Positions 8,836-17,788 of a stretch of DNA of 51,834 nt are shown here, piece by piece. The translations under genes and the position numbers were made by a program. The stretch covers positions 1-51,834 of the forward strand of contig JACCXC010000210.1 in assembly GCA_013697275.1 (NCBI GenBank). Reading direction: 5' to 3'. Source of the stretch: Actinomycetota bacterium (GTDB lineage: Bacteria; Actinomycetota; Thermoleophilia; Gaiellales; Gaiellaceae). Position 1 is the first letter of the stretch. Every line of letters begins with the position of its first letter. The notes under the pieces are model-generated. The model had not been told where the DNA came from. It searched no databases and saw only the letters and a program-made list of their open reading frames with translations.

Positions 8836-9645
8836 ATGCGACCCGTTCCGGTCGTCGAGAAGTTCCTCGCCGACCGGGGGACGCACCTCGCCGCGATGAT
8901 CGCCTACTTCGCGCTTCTGGCGTTCGTGCCGCTGCTCTTCCTGGCGCTCTCGCTGATCGGCCTCGCGGGGGAGCCGAGCGAGTCGAGCTACCTGGTCGAG
9001 CAGCTGCGGCGAGCCTTTCCGGAGGTGTCGCTCGAGCGGATCCTCGAGGTCGTGCGAGAGGTGCAGAAGAGCTCCGGGACGCTCGGCATCATCGGTGGGA
9101 TCGCGCTCATCTGGGCCTCGCTCGGCTTCCTGAGCGTCCTCGAGTCAGCCCTGAACATCATCTATGGGCGGCCCAACCGTGCGTTCTTCCACCAGAAGGC
9201 CTACGTCCTCCTCCTCACCGGCGCGGGCCTCGTCGTCCTTTTCGCCGCCCTCGTCCTCGGCTCGGTCGGGGTCGGGCTCGCGCGCGAGGCCGCCGTGGTG
9301 GGTGGCGCGCTCGCATACGTGTACGGAATCCTCGTCTCGACCGCGCTCGTGCTCGGCTTCGCATGGAGCATCTACACGCTCCTCACCAACGAGCCGCTGC
9401 GCTGGCGAGAAACGCTACCCGGGGCCATCTTTGCCGCGCTCGTCCTGCAGGCGAGCTTCCAGCTCCTTCCCGTGTTCGTGCTGGCGACGAGCGGCTTCGC
9501 CGCCCTCCAGGCCTTCGGAGGCCTCGCGCTCCTTCTTTTCTGGATCTACCTGATGGCGAACGTGCTGGTGTTCGGCGCCGAGATCAACTGGTGGCTCGCG
9601 CATGGCCGCGCGAGGCCCGACGAGCGGCCGGCCGGGCTCGCCTAA
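8836..9645 (+). CDS. YihY/virulence factor BrkB family membrane protein
   Basis: MRPVPVVEKFLADRGTHLAAMIAYFALLAFVPLLFLALSLIGL...LGFLSVLESALNIIYGRPNRAFFHQKAY...; multi-TM. Confidence 0.9.
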   Translation: MRPVPVVEKFLADRGTHLAAMIAYFALLAFVPLLFLALSLIGLAGEPSESSYLVEQLRRAFPEVSLERILEVVREVQKSSGTLGIIGGIALIWASLGFLSVLESALNIIYGRPNRAFFHQKAYVLLLTGAGLVVLFAALVLGSVGVGLAREAAVVGGALAYVYGILVSTALVLGFAWSIYTLLTNEPLRWRETLPGAIFAALVLQASFQLLPVFVLATSGFAALQAFGGLALLLFWIYLMANVLVFGAEINWWLAHGRARPDERPAGLA

Positions 9646-10082
9646 TCCGCGGAGCCGACGGTCGGGTCGTCGGCGATCAGTCGCTTCGCGAGGGCTCGCA
9701 GGATCTTCCGCTCTACCTGCGGCATCGTGTCGAGCATGCTCCAGAACGACTGCCGGGTGAGGACGAAGAAGCGAAGCGGCTTCGTTGCCGTTACGGTCGC
9801 CGACCGCGGCATCTCCTCGAAGAGGGCGATCTCGCCGAAGAACTCCCCGTCCTTCAGCGTCCGCACGTGCCGGCCGCTGCGGGTGACCTCGACCTCGCCG
9901 TCGATGATCACGAAGAACTCCTTGGCGGGCTCGCCCTCGCGGCAGAGCACCTTGCCCTCCTCGACCTCGAGATCTTCGGTCACCTTGGCCAGATGCACGA
10001 GCTCGTCCTTCGAGAGGGTCTCGAAGAGCGGGGAGCGGCGGAGCGACTCGACCTTCGTGTCGTGCGAGAAGAGCACGGGCAA
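9642..10082 (-). CDS. Stand-alone cyclic nucleotide-binding (CNB) domain protein
   Basis: LFETLSKDELVHLAKVTEDLEVEEGKVLCREGEPAKEFFVIIDGEVEV...KDGEFFGEIALFEEMPRSATVTA (phosphate-binding cassette); no HTH. Confidence 0.88.
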   Translation of the reverse strand: MPVLFSHDTKVESLRRSPLFETLSKDELVHLAKVTEDLEVEEGKVLCREGEPAKEFFVIIDGEVEVTRSGRHVRTLKDGEFFGEIALFEEMPRSATVTATKPLRFFVLTRQSFWSMLDTMPQVERKILRALAKRLIADDPTVGSAD

Positions 10083-10085
10083 ACC

Positions 10086-10709
10086 CTATACCCCTTCCCC
10101 GGGCGTTCCCAAGCGCTCGGAGAGCGCCCGCGCGGCGCGGGCGCGATGGCTGTTGGCTGCCTTCCAGACATCCCCGAGCTCCGCGACGGTCTGCGTCTCC
10201 CCTTCAGGGACGAAGACCGGGTCGTAGCCGAACCCGCCCCTCCCACGCGGGGCGGCGGCGATCGCGCCGGCCAGCGTCCCGCGGGCGTGAAGCTCGCTTC
10301 CGTCGGGGGCGAGGCAGACGAGCTCGCAGACGTAGCGTGCCGTCCGCTCTTCGGCCGAGCCCCGTGCGAGCTCGTGCAGGAGCCGCGCGACGTTCTCGTC
10401 GTCCGAGGCTCCCGCGCCGGCGAACCTGGCCGAGCGGATCCCGGGCGCACCCCCGAGCGCGTCGACCTCGAGCCCCGAGTCCTCCCCGGCCACCCAGGCC
10501 TCGCCCGGCGCACGGGCGCGGCCGAAGACGACCTTGGCGCGTGCGTTCTCCTCGAACGTGGCCCCGGTCTCCTCGGGAAAATGCGATGCGCCGAGCAGGT
10601 CCACGACCCAGCCCGTCAGGATGTCCGCGAGCTCTCGCGCCTTGTGCGGGTTCGCCGAGGCGAGGATCAGGCGGCGAGGCGCCAGCCGGTCAGGCCCGGC
10701 CGACCGCAT
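10086..10709 (-). CDS. rdgB: RdgB/HAM1 family XTP/dITP pyrophosphatase
   Basis: RRLILASANPHKARELADIL...VAGEDSGLEVDALGGAPGIRSARFAG...GRGGFGYDPVFVPEGETQTVAEL. Start uncertain. Confidence 0.93.
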   Translation of the reverse strand: MRSAGPDRLAPRRLILASANPHKARELADILTGWVVDLLGASHFPEETGATFEENARAKVVFGRARAPGEAWVAGEDSGLEVDALGGAPGIRSARFAGAGASDDENVARLLHELARGSAEERTARYVCELVCLAPDGSELHARGTLAGAIAAAPRGRGGFGYDPVFVPEGETQTVAELGDVWKAANSHRARAARALSERLGTPGEGV

Positions 10710-11391
10710 GGCGCTGCGCCTCGGCGATCTGCTCGACGCCGCGACGGGCGAGCGTGACGAGAGCATCGAGCGTCTCCTGCGCGAACGGCTCGCGCTCCGC
10801 CGTCGCCTGAATCTCGATCAGCCGGCCGCCTCCGGTCATGACGATGTTCATATCGACCTCGGCGGACGAGTCCTCCGCGTAGTCGAGGTCGAGCAGCATC
10901 TCGCCGCCCACGATCCCCAGCGAGACCGCCGCGACCTGCTCCTCGGGCGGCGAAAACCCCAGTGAGTCCGCGGCGAGGACGAGCGCGACCCAGGCGCCCG
11001 ATACGGCCGCGGTTCGCGTACCCCCGTCGGCCTGGATCACGTCGCAGTCGAGCCAGACCGTTCGCTCCCCAAGGCGCTTCATGTCGTAGGCGCCGCGGAT
11101 CGCCCGGCCGATCAGGCGCTGGATCTCGACGGTTCGACCCTTCTGCCGGCCCTCGCTCGCCTCCCGCCGGATGCGCTGGCCGCTTGAAGCCGGGAGCATC
11201 CCGTACTCGGCCGTCAGCCAGCCGACGCCCTTGCCCGCGAGCCAGCGCGGGACGCCCTCCTCAACCGTCGCGGTGCAGAGGACGCGAGTCTTGCCGAGCG
11301 AGATGAGCGCCGAGCCGTGGGCCTGCTCCAAGTAACCGGGAGCGATCTCGAGCGGGCGGAGCTCGTCCGCCCCCCGCCCTTCTCGGCTCAC
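10690..11391 (-). CDS. rph: Ribonuclease PH
   Basis: VSREGRGADELRPLEIAPGYLEQAHGSALISLGKTRVLCTATVEEGVPRWLAGKGVGWLTAEYGMLPASSGQRIRREASEGRQKGRTVEIQRLIGRAIR. GTG start at 11391. Confidence 0.95.
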   Translation of the reverse strand: MSREGRGADELRPLEIAPGYLEQAHGSALISLGKTRVLCTATVEEGVPRWLAGKGVGWLTAEYGMLPASSGQRIRREASEGRQKGRTVEIQRLIGRAIRGAYDMKRLGERTVWLDCDVIQADGGTRTAAVSGAWVALVLAADSLGFSPPEEQVAAVSLGIVGGEMLLDLDYAEDSSAEVDMNIVMTGGGRLIEIQATAEREPFAQETLDALVTLARRGVEQIAEAQRHAVGRA

Positions 11392-12206
11392 GCCGCTTCC
11401 AGCTCGAGCTCGCTGAGCGAGACGCGGTCGACCGAGGGAATCGGCAGCTGGAGGAACCGCTCGCCGAGCGAGCGAAAGTCGTCGGGCGGCCCGGTCGTCA
11501 GGAAGGTGCACTCGCCGTCGCGGCGCGGGTCGTTCTCGATCCCCTTCCGCGCGAGCGTCTCGGCCACCTCCCGAGCAGTCTCGTCCGCCGAGAAGACGAG
11601 CGTGGTGCCCCGACCGAAGACACGTTCGAACACGGGACGAACGAGCGGGTAGTGCGTGCAGCCGAGGATGACGGTGTCCACCTCGGCCTCCTTCAGCGGG
11701 GCGGCATACTCGCGTACCGCGGCCACAAGGGCATCGTTCGAGCCGCCCGACTCGATCATCGGAACCAGCTTCGGACAGGCGACTGACAGAACGGCAGCGC
11801 CTGCGTCGAGCGTGCGGATGACCTGCGCGTACCGGCCGCTTCGCACCGTGCCCTCGGTCGCGAGGACGCCGATCCGCCGGTTCCGCGTTGCCTGCACGGC
11901 CGCGTGGGCCTCGGGCGCGAGCACCCCGACGACCGGAACGGCGAGGCGCTCCTGGAGCAGCGGGAGGGCCGCCGCCGTCGCCGTGTTGCAAGCGTTCACG
12001 ATCAGCTTCACGCCAGCCCGCTCGAGGTACGAGGCCACCTCGAGCGCGAAGCGCCTAACCTCCTCGGTGGAGCGGGGCCCGTAGGGACAGCGTGCGCCGT
12101 CCCCGAGATAGACGAAGTCCTCGTGGGGCAGCGTGACGAGGCAGTCGTGCAGCACCGTAAGCCCACCGGCCCCCGAGTCGAAGATCCCGATCGTGCGCGC
12201 GTCCAT
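11388..12206 (-). CDS. murI: Glutamate racemase
   Basis: TIGIFDSGAGGLTVLHDCLVTLPHEDFVYLGDGARCPYGPRS...VNACNTATAAALP...VILGCTHYPLVRPVF. Confidence 0.95.
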   Translation of the reverse strand: MDARTIGIFDSGAGGLTVLHDCLVTLPHEDFVYLGDGARCPYGPRSTEEVRRFALEVASYLERAGVKLIVNACNTATAAALPLLQERLAVPVVGVLAPEAHAAVQATRNRRIGVLATEGTVRSGRYAQVIRTLDAGAAVLSVACPKLVPMIESGGSNDALVAAVREYAAPLKEAEVDTVILGCTHYPLVRPVFERVFGRGTTLVFSADETAREVAETLARKGIENDPRRDGECTFLTTGPPDDFRSLGERFLQLPIPSVDRVSLSELELEAA

Positions 12207-12266
12207 CGCGCCGATTCTACGAGCGGCGGGGGATCGCGCCCGGCACCCGGGAGTAGCGTTAGGGCC

Positions 12267-13319
12267 GTGCTCGAGCTCTGGGACGAGGCGGACCCGTTCG
12301 CCGCAGTCGCCGACTACCTCGATGGCGAGGGCTTCTTCGCGGGCGCGAGGGCGGATGCGGTCGCAGAGGTCTTCTTCTCCTACCGGATCTCCGAGCGCTT
12401 CCGCCGCGTGGATCGGTCGCCTCCTCCGGAGCCTTGCCCCCTCCCCCTGGCCGCGTGCCGGATCCGCCCCCCCCGGGAAGCAGAGGCGCGCGGCTCGTTC
12501 GCTCTAGGCGAGTGGGAGGCGACCTGGACGCCGGGCGAGTACGCGGCGGCCGTGGAGGCGGTGAAGGCCGCGATCGCCCGGGGCGACGTGTACCAGGTGA
12601 ATCTCGTCCAGCACCTCTCCGCCTCCTTCGAGGGCGACCCGCGCCGGCTGGCCGAGGCCCTCGCCTCGCTCGGTCCACTCCACGCCCGGCCGTTCACCGG
12701 GGACGGGTGGGGGATCGTGTCGGGATCGCCCGAGCTCTTTCTCTCACGGCGCGGAGACCGCCTGGTGACCATGCCGATCAAGGGCACGCGACCCGCCGGG
12801 GCGAAGGGGCTGCGCGCGTCGGCGAAGGACGCGGCCGAGCATGTGATGATCGTCGACCTCGAGCGGAACGACCTCTCGCGCGTCTGCGTTCCGGGAACCG
12901 TCCGGTGGCCCGAGCTCATGGCCGAGCGCCCCCTCGCGGGCGTGCGCCACCTCGTCTCGACCGTCACCGGGACGCTGCGGGCCGGGGTCGCGTTTGCCGA
13001 CATCCTCTGGGCCACCTTCCCCGGGGGCTCCATCACGGGAGCGCCGAAGATCTCCGCCATCGACCACATCGCGGCGCTCGAGCCGGTCGGACGGGGCGCC
13101 TCGATGGGCGCCCTCGGTCGGATCCATCCGAACGGCGACTTCGAGCTTGCCCTGACCATCCGAACCTTGGCCGTCGCGGAAGGGCGCATCCATTTCTGGG
13201 TCGGAGGCGGGATCGTCTGGGACTCGGATCCCGAGGCTGAGATCGAAGAGTCGTGGGTGAAGGCGCGCCCCGTCCTCGCCGCTCTCGGAAGCCGCATCCG
13301 CGCGGCGGTGAGCGCATGA
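12267..13319 (+). CDS. pabB: Aminodeoxychorismate synthase component I / chorismate-binding enzyme
   Basis: GTG start at 12267; VYQVNLVQHLSASFEGDP...SPELFLSRRGDRLVTMPIKGTRPAG...FPGGSITGAPKISAIDHIAALEP. Confidence 0.9.
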   Translation: MLELWDEADPFAAVADYLDGEGFFAGARADAVAEVFFSYRISERFRRVDRSPPPEPCPLPLAACRIRPPREAEARGSFALGEWEATWTPGEYAAAVEAVKAAIARGDVYQVNLVQHLSASFEGDPRRLAEALASLGPLHARPFTGDGWGIVSGSPELFLSRRGDRLVTMPIKGTRPAGAKGLRASAKDAAEHVMIVDLERNDLSRVCVPGTVRWPELMAERPLAGVRHLVSTVTGTLRAGVAFADILWATFPGGSITGAPKISAIDHIAALEPVGRGASMGALGRIHPNGDFELALTIRTLAVAEGRIHFWVGGGIVWDSDPEAEIEESWVKARPVLAALGSRIRAAVSA

Positions 13320-14173
13320 CACTCCTGGCGGTGGCAGTGCGTGGGCGCGGGCGCGTTTCGCCGGATGATCCGGTGCTCCACGCCGACGACGAAGCTCTCC
13401 TCCGCGGCCGGGCGGCCTTCGAGACGACGCGGGTCTACGGGAGGCGTCCCTTCAAGCTCGCCGAGCATCTCGCGCGCCTGGCCGGATCGGCGAGTCGCAT
13501 CGGGCTCCCCGAGGTCGACGTCGCCGAGTGCGAGCGCCTTGCGACCGAGGCTCTCGAGGCGGCCGGGGTCGGCGACTCCGTTCTGCGGATCTACTGGACG
13601 GCTGGACGAGAGGGCTCCGGCGAGCCGACCGCGCTCGCTCTCGTCTCGGCGGTGCCCGAGCACCTCGACGAGCGCCGCGCGCGCGGCGCTCGTCTCATCT
13701 CGCTGCCGCTCGGGCTCGACGCCGACCTGCGCGCGCTCGCGCCGTGGCTGCTCGGCGGCGTCAAGTCGACGAGCTATGCCATGAACATGGCGGCGGAAGC
13801 GGAGGCGCGCCGCCGGGGTGCGGATGACGCCGTTTTCCTCGCGCGCGGCGGGATCGTCCTGGAGGGCCCGGTGACGAACGTCTGGTGGCGGTTGGACGAC
13901 GTCCTCTACACCCCCGCGCTCGAGTTGGGAATCCTCGCCGGCGTCACGCGCGCGACCCTGATGGAGGAGGCGGCCGCACTCGGGATCGAGGTTCGCGAAG
14001 GCGCGTTCCCGCTGGAGCACCTGGCCGGCGCGGACGAGGCCTTCACCTCGTCGTCCGTCCGGGAGGTCATGCCCGTTGTCGAGCTCGACGGAGCTCCGGT
14101 CGGCGACCGCCGGCCGGGGCGCACCGCCGGGTCGCTCCAGCTGTCGCTCCGCGCCCGCGCGACCAGCCTCTAA
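13316..14173 (+). CDS. pabC: Class IV aminotransferase, probable aminodeoxychorismate lyase
   Basis: LLRGRAAFETTRVYGRRPFKLAEHLARLAGSASRIGL...KSTSYAMNMAAEAEARRRGADDAVFLARGGIVLEGPVTNVWW; ATGA overlap with pabB. Confidence 0.85.
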   Translation: MTLLAVAVRGRGRVSPDDPVLHADDEALLRGRAAFETTRVYGRRPFKLAEHLARLAGSASRIGLPEVDVAECERLATEALEAAGVGDSVLRIYWTAGREGSGEPTALALVSAVPEHLDERRARGARLISLPLGLDADLRALAPWLLGGVKSTSYAMNMAAEAEARRRGADDAVFLARGGIVLEGPVTNVWWRLDDVLYTPALELGILAGVTRATLMEEAAALGIEVREGAFPLEHLAGADEAFTSSSVREVMPVVELDGAPVGDRRPGRTAGSLQLSLRARATSL

Positions 14174-14183
14174 GCTGAACCGG

Positions 14184-14918
14184 GTGCGCGTCCTCTCGAT
14201 CATTCACGGCCCGAACGCCCGCTCGGCGCTCTTCGGCGAGGTCGTACGCGAGCAAGGTCATGAGCTCGACGAGCTGAGCTTCGCCTTCGGTGAGCCGCCC
14301 TCCGAGGCGGAGCGCTACGACGCCGTCATGGTCTTTGGCGGCTCGATGAACGTGCACGAGATCGACGGCCACCCGTGGCTCACCGAAGAGCAGCGGACGA
14401 TCTCCCGCGTGCTTGACGCGGGCGTCCCGGTCTTCGGCGTCTGCCTGGGAAGCCAGCTGCTCGCCTCGGTGGTCGGCGGCCGGGTCTCCCGCGCGCCGGT
14501 ACCCGAGATCGGCTGGTATCAGATCGAGACGACCCACGAAGCGGGCGACGATGCACTCTTCCGCGGACTCCCAAGCACCTTCGAAGCGCTGCAGTGGCAC
14601 AGCTATCAGTCCGACCTCCCGCCCGGCGCAACCGCACTTGCCTGGAGTCCGGTGTGTCTCCAGGCCTATCGCGTGAGCGACGCGGCCTGGGGCACCCAGT
14701 TCCACGGAGAGGTGACCGCGGAGATCTTCAGCGGCTGGATCGAGAACTACGGCCACGACCCGGACGCGGTCAAGATCGGCTTCGACCCGGACGCGCATCG
14801 CGCCCTCCTGCGAGCCAACATCCGCCGCTGGAACGAGATCGGGCGCACGCTCGTCGAGGGGTTCCTCGAGGTCGCGCGCACGCGCGCCGGGGTCGAGCCC
14901 CAGCCCGCGACCGTCTGA
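14184..14918 (+). CDS. Class I (GMP synthase-like) glutamine amidotransferase
   Basis: GTG start; VRVLSIIHGPNARSALFGEVV...GVPVFGVCLGSQLLASVVGG...LQWHSYQSDLPPGATALAWS...AWGTQFHGEVTAEI (Cys/His/Glu triad positions). Confidence 0.88.
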   Translation: MRVLSIIHGPNARSALFGEVVREQGHELDELSFAFGEPPSEAERYDAVMVFGGSMNVHEIDGHPWLTEEQRTISRVLDAGVPVFGVCLGSQLLASVVGGRVSRAPVPEIGWYQIETTHEAGDDALFRGLPSTFEALQWHSYQSDLPPGATALAWSPVCLQAYRVSDAAWGTQFHGEVTAEIFSGWIENYGHDPDAVKIGFDPDAHRALLRANIRRWNEIGRTLVEGFLEVARTRAGVEPQPATV

Positions 14919-15014
14919 CCGAGCGCCTCGCGGCCGCACCGCGATTCGGGACGCTCAGCAGCGCTGACCCTGGCGTCCACCGCCCTGCCGAGGTGAACCC
15001 ACTGCTCCTCTGCC

Positions 15015-15728
15015 TCAGGAAATCTCCGCGAGGAAGCCGAGGAGCTCCCGGTTGAACTCCGCCGGCTGCTCGAAGGGTGAGAGGTGGCCCGCCCCGGCGA
15101 TGCGGCGAAGACGCGCGTTCGGGAGCCGCTCGGCGAGTGCTTCGCTCTCGGCCGGCGGGATGAGCGAGTCCTCGTCGCCTACGACCACGAGCGCAGGGGC
15201 GTCGATCTCGGCCAGGAGCACGGTCGAGTCCGGTCGGTCGCGGATGGCTGCCACCGCCGCCGCCAGGCGCTCCGCGCCCTGCTCGAGCGCGATCTCTCGC
15301 GCCCGCCCGACGAGCTCGGGCGGCGCGCCCGGGGCGAAGAGCACGCTCTCGAGCCGCTCCCAGAGCGCCGGCACGCCCTCGTCGTGCAGGAGCTGGATCG
15401 TCTCGTCACGTCCTCGGCGTGACTCCGAAGTCTCCTCGCCCGCGCGCGTGTTCACGAGCACGAGCGCTGCGACACGCTCGGGCAGCCGACGCCAGAGCTC
15501 GAAGGCCAGATAGCCGCCCATCGAGACGCCAACCGGCACGACCCGCTCCTCGCCTGCGTGGAGGACCCGCTCGGCCCACGCCCCGAGCGAGCTCTCGGCC
15601 TCTGGACCTGGGAGGTCCGGCGCGGAGACGGCGTAGCCGGCCTCCTCGAGCGCGCCCTTCGTCTCCGCCCACATGCGGCAGTCGAGCGGGAAGGCGTGCA
15701 GGAGCAGGACGCGCGGGCGGGTGGCCAT
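15015..15728 (-). CDS. Alpha/beta-fold hydrolase
   Basis: RVLLLHAFPLDCRMWAETKGALEEAG...VVPVGVSMGGYLAFELWRR (GxSxGG nucleophile elbow)...IAGAGHLSPFEQP. Confidence 0.9.
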   Translation of the reverse strand: MATRPRVLLLHAFPLDCRMWAETKGALEEAGYAVSAPDLPGPEAESSLGAWAERVLHAGEERVVPVGVSMGGYLAFELWRRLPERVAALVLVNTRAGEETSESRRGRDETIQLLHDEGVPALWERLESVLFAPGAPPELVGRAREIALEQGAERLAAAVAAIRDRPDSTVLLAEIDAPALVVVGDEDSLIPPAESEALAERLPNARLRRIAGAGHLSPFEQPAEFNRELLGFLAEIS

Positions 15729-15737
15729 CCTCGAGGC

Positions 15738-16508
15738 TCAGCGCGGAAGGTCGACCGCGCCGGGGAGCCCTCGCGCTTCCTGGTAGCCACGCTCCTCACC
15801 GGGAAGCGCCAGCGCGGCGACGAGAGAGGCGAAGAGCTCGTCCGCAGGCGGCAGCTCGGCCGGCGCCCGCGCGGTCTTCGCCACCGCGCGAATCGTGTCG
15901 GCGTCCGCCCCGGTGAGTCGCGCCATCAGGCGTGGGTTCGCGCCCAGCGCGATCACCTCCCCGGGCGGCAGCGGCCCGTGGTGCTCGGGGACGGACAGGT
16001 ACTCGTCGACGACACGACCCCGCTCGAGCGCGACGTAACGGACGACGCTGCCCTCCTCCGCGCCGGTCGCGACCACGAACGCGCCCATCCGGTCGGAGAG
16101 CTCCCGGGCGAGGCGACGAAGCATCTCGGGCTCCCGGTCGCAGAGCTCGTCGTGCACCGTCGTCCAGCCGTCGCGCGGCGGAAGGACGACGCTTCCGGTC
16201 GAACCGCCGGGAAGCCGCGGCACGAACTGGCCGACGGCGCGTGTGACCGCATCCACGTCGTCGCTCTGAACGTGGATCGCCCCGTAGGAGGGCTCGTGCT
16301 CCGACCCCAGCCGGCCCTCGAGCGAGCCGACCTCCGCGACGAGCACGCGCGACACCTCCATGAAACCCGCCCGGATCCACGCGTCGCCCGCCTCGTGCGT
16401 CGTCTCGACCACGATCTCGCCGGCTCCATCGTCGCGCGCACGGGAAACTAGGTCCCGCAACGCATCCTCGCTCGGGGCCTCCTCCAGACGCACGCGCAGC
16501 TCGCTCAC
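15738..16508 (-). CDS. Hypothetical protein
   Basis: 256-aa ORF MSELRVRLEEAPSEDALRDLVSRARDDGAGEIVVETTHEAGDAWIRAGFMEVSRVLVAEV...; family not recognised. Confidence 0.7.
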   Translation of the reverse strand: MSELRVRLEEAPSEDALRDLVSRARDDGAGEIVVETTHEAGDAWIRAGFMEVSRVLVAEVGSLEGRLGSEHEPSYGAIHVQSDDVDAVTRAVGQFVPRLPGGSTGSVVLPPRDGWTTVHDELCDREPEMLRRLARELSDRMGAFVVATGAEEGSVVRYVALERGRVVDEYLSVPEHHGPLPPGEVIALGANPRLMARLTGADADTIRAVAKTARAPAELPPADELFASLVAALALPGEERGYQEARGLPGAVDLPR

Positions 16509-17329
16509 CTGCGCACCCTATGTCCGACCAGGAGGTAGTGGGCCGTCAGGTTCCGGAACGGCGAGAACCGCTCGCCGAACGCCCGCACCTGATCGGCCGA
16601 GACATCGCACCCGTCGAAGTAGAAGGCTCCCACCGCCTTGCGAACGGCGAGGTCACCGGCCGGCCAGGCATCGGGGCGCGCCAGGTGGCGGGCCAGGAAC
16701 CAGTCGGCCGTCCATTCGCCCAGCCCGGGCAGCGCCGTCAGCGCCAGTTTGACTTCTTCGTCGGGTAGAGCGCCGAGTGACTCGAGGTCGAGTGGTGCCC
16801 GGGCGAGCGAAACGACGTACTCGGCCTTTCGGCCTGAGAACCCGAGCTCGCGAAGCTCCTCCGGGGCGGCCTCGGCCAGGCGCTCACGGGTCGGGAAGGC
16901 CCAGGCGTTCGCATGGGGCACGCCGAAGCGCCGGACGAGCCGCGCGCGGATGGCGAAGGCCGCCTGGAGGGAGACCTGTTGCGCGGTGATCGAGCCGACC
17001 AGCGCCTCGAAGGGGTCAGGCGCGAGCGGCGGGCGCAGGCCGCGAAGGGTCTCGACCATGCCTGCGAGCACCGGGTCTGCCGTCGCGAAGCTGGCGAACC
17101 CGTCGAGGTCGAACGAGCCGCCCAGGAACCTGCGGACAGGCTCCGCGAGCGCAGGGTCGCCCGGCTCGATCTCGACTCCGCGCGACGCCGCGACGATCTC
17201 CACCTCCCGCCCGTCGAAGACCCGGTAGATGCGTCCCTCGAGCCACAGGTTCGCCGGGTCGGGCCCGAAGGCGCGGAAACGTTCGGTCGAGAGCTCCCAG
17301 CTATAGGGGTCTGGGAACTCTACGAACAC
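16505..17329 (-). CDS. alkA: DNA-3-methyladenine glycosylase II / HhH-GPD superfamily
   Basis: LVGSITAQQVSLQAAFAIRARLVRRFG...LTALPGLGEWTADWFLARHLARPDAWPAGDLAVRKAVG (HhH-GPD with catalytic Asp). Confidence 0.88.
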   Translation of the reverse strand: MFVEFPDPYSWELSTERFRAFGPDPANLWLEGRIYRVFDGREVEIVAASRGVEIEPGDPALAEPVRRFLGGSFDLDGFASFATADPVLAGMVETLRGLRPPLAPDPFEALVGSITAQQVSLQAAFAIRARLVRRFGVPHANAWAFPTRERLAEAAPEELRELGFSGRKAEYVVSLARAPLDLESLGALPDEEVKLALTALPGLGEWTADWFLARHLARPDAWPAGDLAVRKAVGAFYFDGCDVSADQVRAFGERFSPFRNLTAHYLLVGHRVRR

Positions 17330-17391
17330 GCAGGCAGGCTAGTCAGGCCGCGTCTCGCCCCGGTCGGGACGAAGGCGGCCTGGGAGCTCGT

Positions 17392-17761
17392 TTACGGGTT
17401 ACACGCCGCGCGGACGGCAGCCTGCAGGTCGCCCCCGCTGAATCCACGCAAGCGGTCGTTGCGCGGCGGCGGGTTTGGCCCCGTGTTCACGAACGGGCCG
17501 GGCGACTGCGATGGAACGACGCGACCGGCGGCCGACCCGGGCGGTTGCTCATTCGGGCCACCGGGGGCAAACGGTCCTTCGATGTTCGGCTCGTTCCCGA
17601 AGATGACATCGGACATGAAGTCACCGCGTGTGCCCTCGGAGCTCGCTGCGACAAAGGCGTCGTTGGCCGCCTGACGGCAGGCGGCCTGGTCGCTTGGAGC
17701 AGCGTTCGGCAGCGACGGGAAGCGCAAGGGCGGCTATCGCGAGAGCCATGGTCTTTCGCAT
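17392..17761 (-). pseudogene. Small secreted protein gene, apparently frameshifted between signal peptide and mature part
   Basis: Frame from ATG at 17761 gives MRKTMALAIAALALPVAA (signal-peptide-like) then runs into a foreign frame; mature part NAAPSDQAACRQAANDAFVAASSEGTRGDF...AVRAACNP is in the +1 frame (ORF to 17727, TTG start). Confidence 0.5.
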
Positions 17762-17788
17762 CTAGTCCTCCTTCTTGACCCGGAGATC

